From NCBI GenBank assembly GCA_045128915.1, contig JBGVIT010000033.1, positions 1 to 64,000 of the forward strand: a stretch of DNA of 64,000 bases, written 5' to 3'. The notes beneath the pieces were generated by a model that ran no database searches, was not told where the DNA came from, and saw only the letters and a list, made by a program, of their open reading frames with translations. The position numbers were made by a program, and so were the translations under genes. Positions 63,113 to 64,000 of this stretch are shown piece after piece. Source of the stretch: RGIG9115 sp045128915 (GTDB taxonomy: Bacteria > Bacillota > Clostridia > UBA1381). Numbering within the stretch: the first letter of the stretch is position 1; each line of letters opens with the position of its first letter.

Positions 63113-64000
63113 ATGATTTATCTTGATAATGCTGCCACTACCAAAATAAAATCAGAAGTTGTCGAAGCTATGTTGCCTTATTTGAAGGAGCAGTGGTATA
63201 ATCCATCATCCTTATATGGTAATGCCGTAAAAGTTAAAAAGGATATTGAAAAGGCAAGAAGTACTATTGGTAACTTTATTGGTGCAGACGGCAAAGAAAT
63301 TTTTATAACATCTTCGGGCAGCGAAGGTAACTGTTGGGTAATTCAAGGGTTTGCTAACTATTATAATAGCATAGGTAAAACTGTAACTATTATTACTTCA
63401 ACCATTGAACATAAATCTATTCTTGAATGTGTTAAACATATAAATGCTAATGTGCACTATGTTGATGTTGATGAATTTGGTTTTATTGACATAGAAATGC
63501 TTGAAGATTTAATTCGAAATGCATATAACAAATCAAACAAGATACTTGTATCAATTCAATTCGCAAGCAATGAGGTCGGAACTGTCCAAGATATAATTCG
63601 CATTGCTAGATTAGTACATAAGTACAATGGAGTGTTGCACACCGATGCGGTACAAGCGATTGGTCAAATTCCTATTAATGTTAAAGAATTAGACATTGAC
63701 TTATTAACTTGTAGTGGACATAAAATAGGTGCGCCGAAGGGCATTGGTTTTCTTTATAAGAGAAACGGTGTCGAAATTGCCCCTTTGATTTATGGCAGTC
63801 AAATGGATTTTCTGCACGGAGGGACAGAAAATGTTCCGTATATTATTGGACTAAGTAAGGCTATTGAATGGTGCGATGTTAGTCAAGAAGCGATTGATGA
63901 ATTGTGTAAAGTGAGAAACTATTTTATTAATCTTCTTGAGAGCAGATTTGATTGCGAATTAAATGGCGACAGTTATTATCGTTTGCCTAATAATATTAAT
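63113..64000 (+). CDS. Cysteine desulfurase, NifS/IscS-like (partial, 296 codons)
   Basis: PLP enzyme that removes sulfur from Cys. MIYLDNAATT (1-10), SSGSEGNCW (67-75; the family usually has SEANN), IEHKS with H100 (98-102), HTDAVQ (176-181), and the PLP lysine K204 in SGHKIGAPKG (201-210). The catalytic Cys loop lies beyond the window end. AGGGGTGG site. Phage copies may supply sulfur for tRNA or DNA modification; neighbours to the right are needed to tell. Confidence 0.9.
   Translation, partial: MIYLDNAATTKIKSEVVEAMLPYLKEQWYNPSSLYGNAVKVKKDIEKARSTIGNFIGADGKEIFITSSGSEGNCWVIQGFANYYNSIGKTVTIITSTIEHKSILECVKHINANVHYVDVDEFGFIDIEMLEDLIRNAYNKSNKILVSIQFASNEVGTVQDIIRIARLVHKYNGVLHTDAVQAIGQIPINVKELDIDLLTCSGHKIGAPKGIGFLYKRNGVEIAPLIYGSQMDFLHGGTENVPYIIGLSKAIEWCDVSQEAIDELCKVRNYFINLLESRFDCELNGDSYYRLPNNIN

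Overview
The window is one continuous stretch of a low-GC double-stranded DNA phage or prophage of a Firmicutes host, most likely a gut clostridium. Evidence: AAGGAGG-type ribosome binding sites, near-consensus TTGACA/TATAAT promoters with 17-bp spacers, tail-to-head packed small genes, phage head genes and phage tRNAs. Gene content and order resemble the Bacillus SPbeta group: a YonO-like single-polypeptide RNA polymerase followed by an HU-like protein, then metallophosphoesterase, terminase, portal, protease/scaffold and capsid; an integrase-fold protein that looks catalytically dead, like the SPbeta repressor MrpR/YopR; and a YopX-family protein. No host chromosomal gene was recognised.

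Layout. (1) 1-15044, minus strand: late block. Read from right to left it holds a winged-helix, replication-initiator-like protein, a small acidic protein, the DPBB RNA polymerase (975 aa), an HU-like protein, four tRNAs (Asn, Ala, Asp, Thr), a metallophosphoesterase, a DUF5659-like protein, a probable small terminase subunit, the large terminase (with an in-frame amber codon), portal, fused capsid protease/scaffold, a probable decoration protein, the major capsid protein and further head genes. (2) 15045-16484: a 1.4-kb AT-rich non-coding divergence zone with dyads, 10-bp tandem repeats and TCACGGT repeats; candidate origin or control region. (3) 16485-37140, plus strand: about 18 short transcription cassettes. 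Each has an array of 1-5 palindromic elements built on ATTTTTAAAAAT, a sigma-A promoter, a leader with a 5' hairpin and CAA-rich linker, one to about fifteen small genes, and usually an intrinsic terminator. A predicted 113-nt small RNA (21704-21816) carries a loop antisense to the shared leader/SD sequence. An amidoligase, a class-II glutamine amidotransferase and a gamma-glutamylcyclotransferase-like protein are spread over this part. A tRNA-Leu and an odd tRNA-like gene lie at 35.4-35.6 kb. (4) 37-55 kb, plus strand: long operons of small, often Cys-rich proteins joined by a recurring linker ending ATTTTAAGAGGTAA, with a tyrosine recombinase, a DUF262 protein, a SprT-like metallopeptidase and YopX. 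(5) 55.5-59.1 kb: a four-gene NAD(+) salvage operon (nicotinamidase, PRPP synthetase, nicotinamide phosphoribosyltransferase, NAD synthetase). (6) 59.7-64 kb: the MrpR-like protein, a membrane-anchored 3D-domain protein, an HNH-AP2 homing endonuclease and a cysteine desulfurase cut by the window end.

How it may fit together (inference): host sigma-A polymerase reads the plus-strand cassettes early. Repression would act through the palindromic arrays and/or a second operator (TGAACAAATTGTAAAC type), with the MrpR-like protein as a candidate repressor, and the small RNA could tune translation of cassettes sharing the leader. The phage polymerase would then transcribe the minus-strand late block. 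The NAD operon would keep NAD high, which could counter NAD-depleting host defences.
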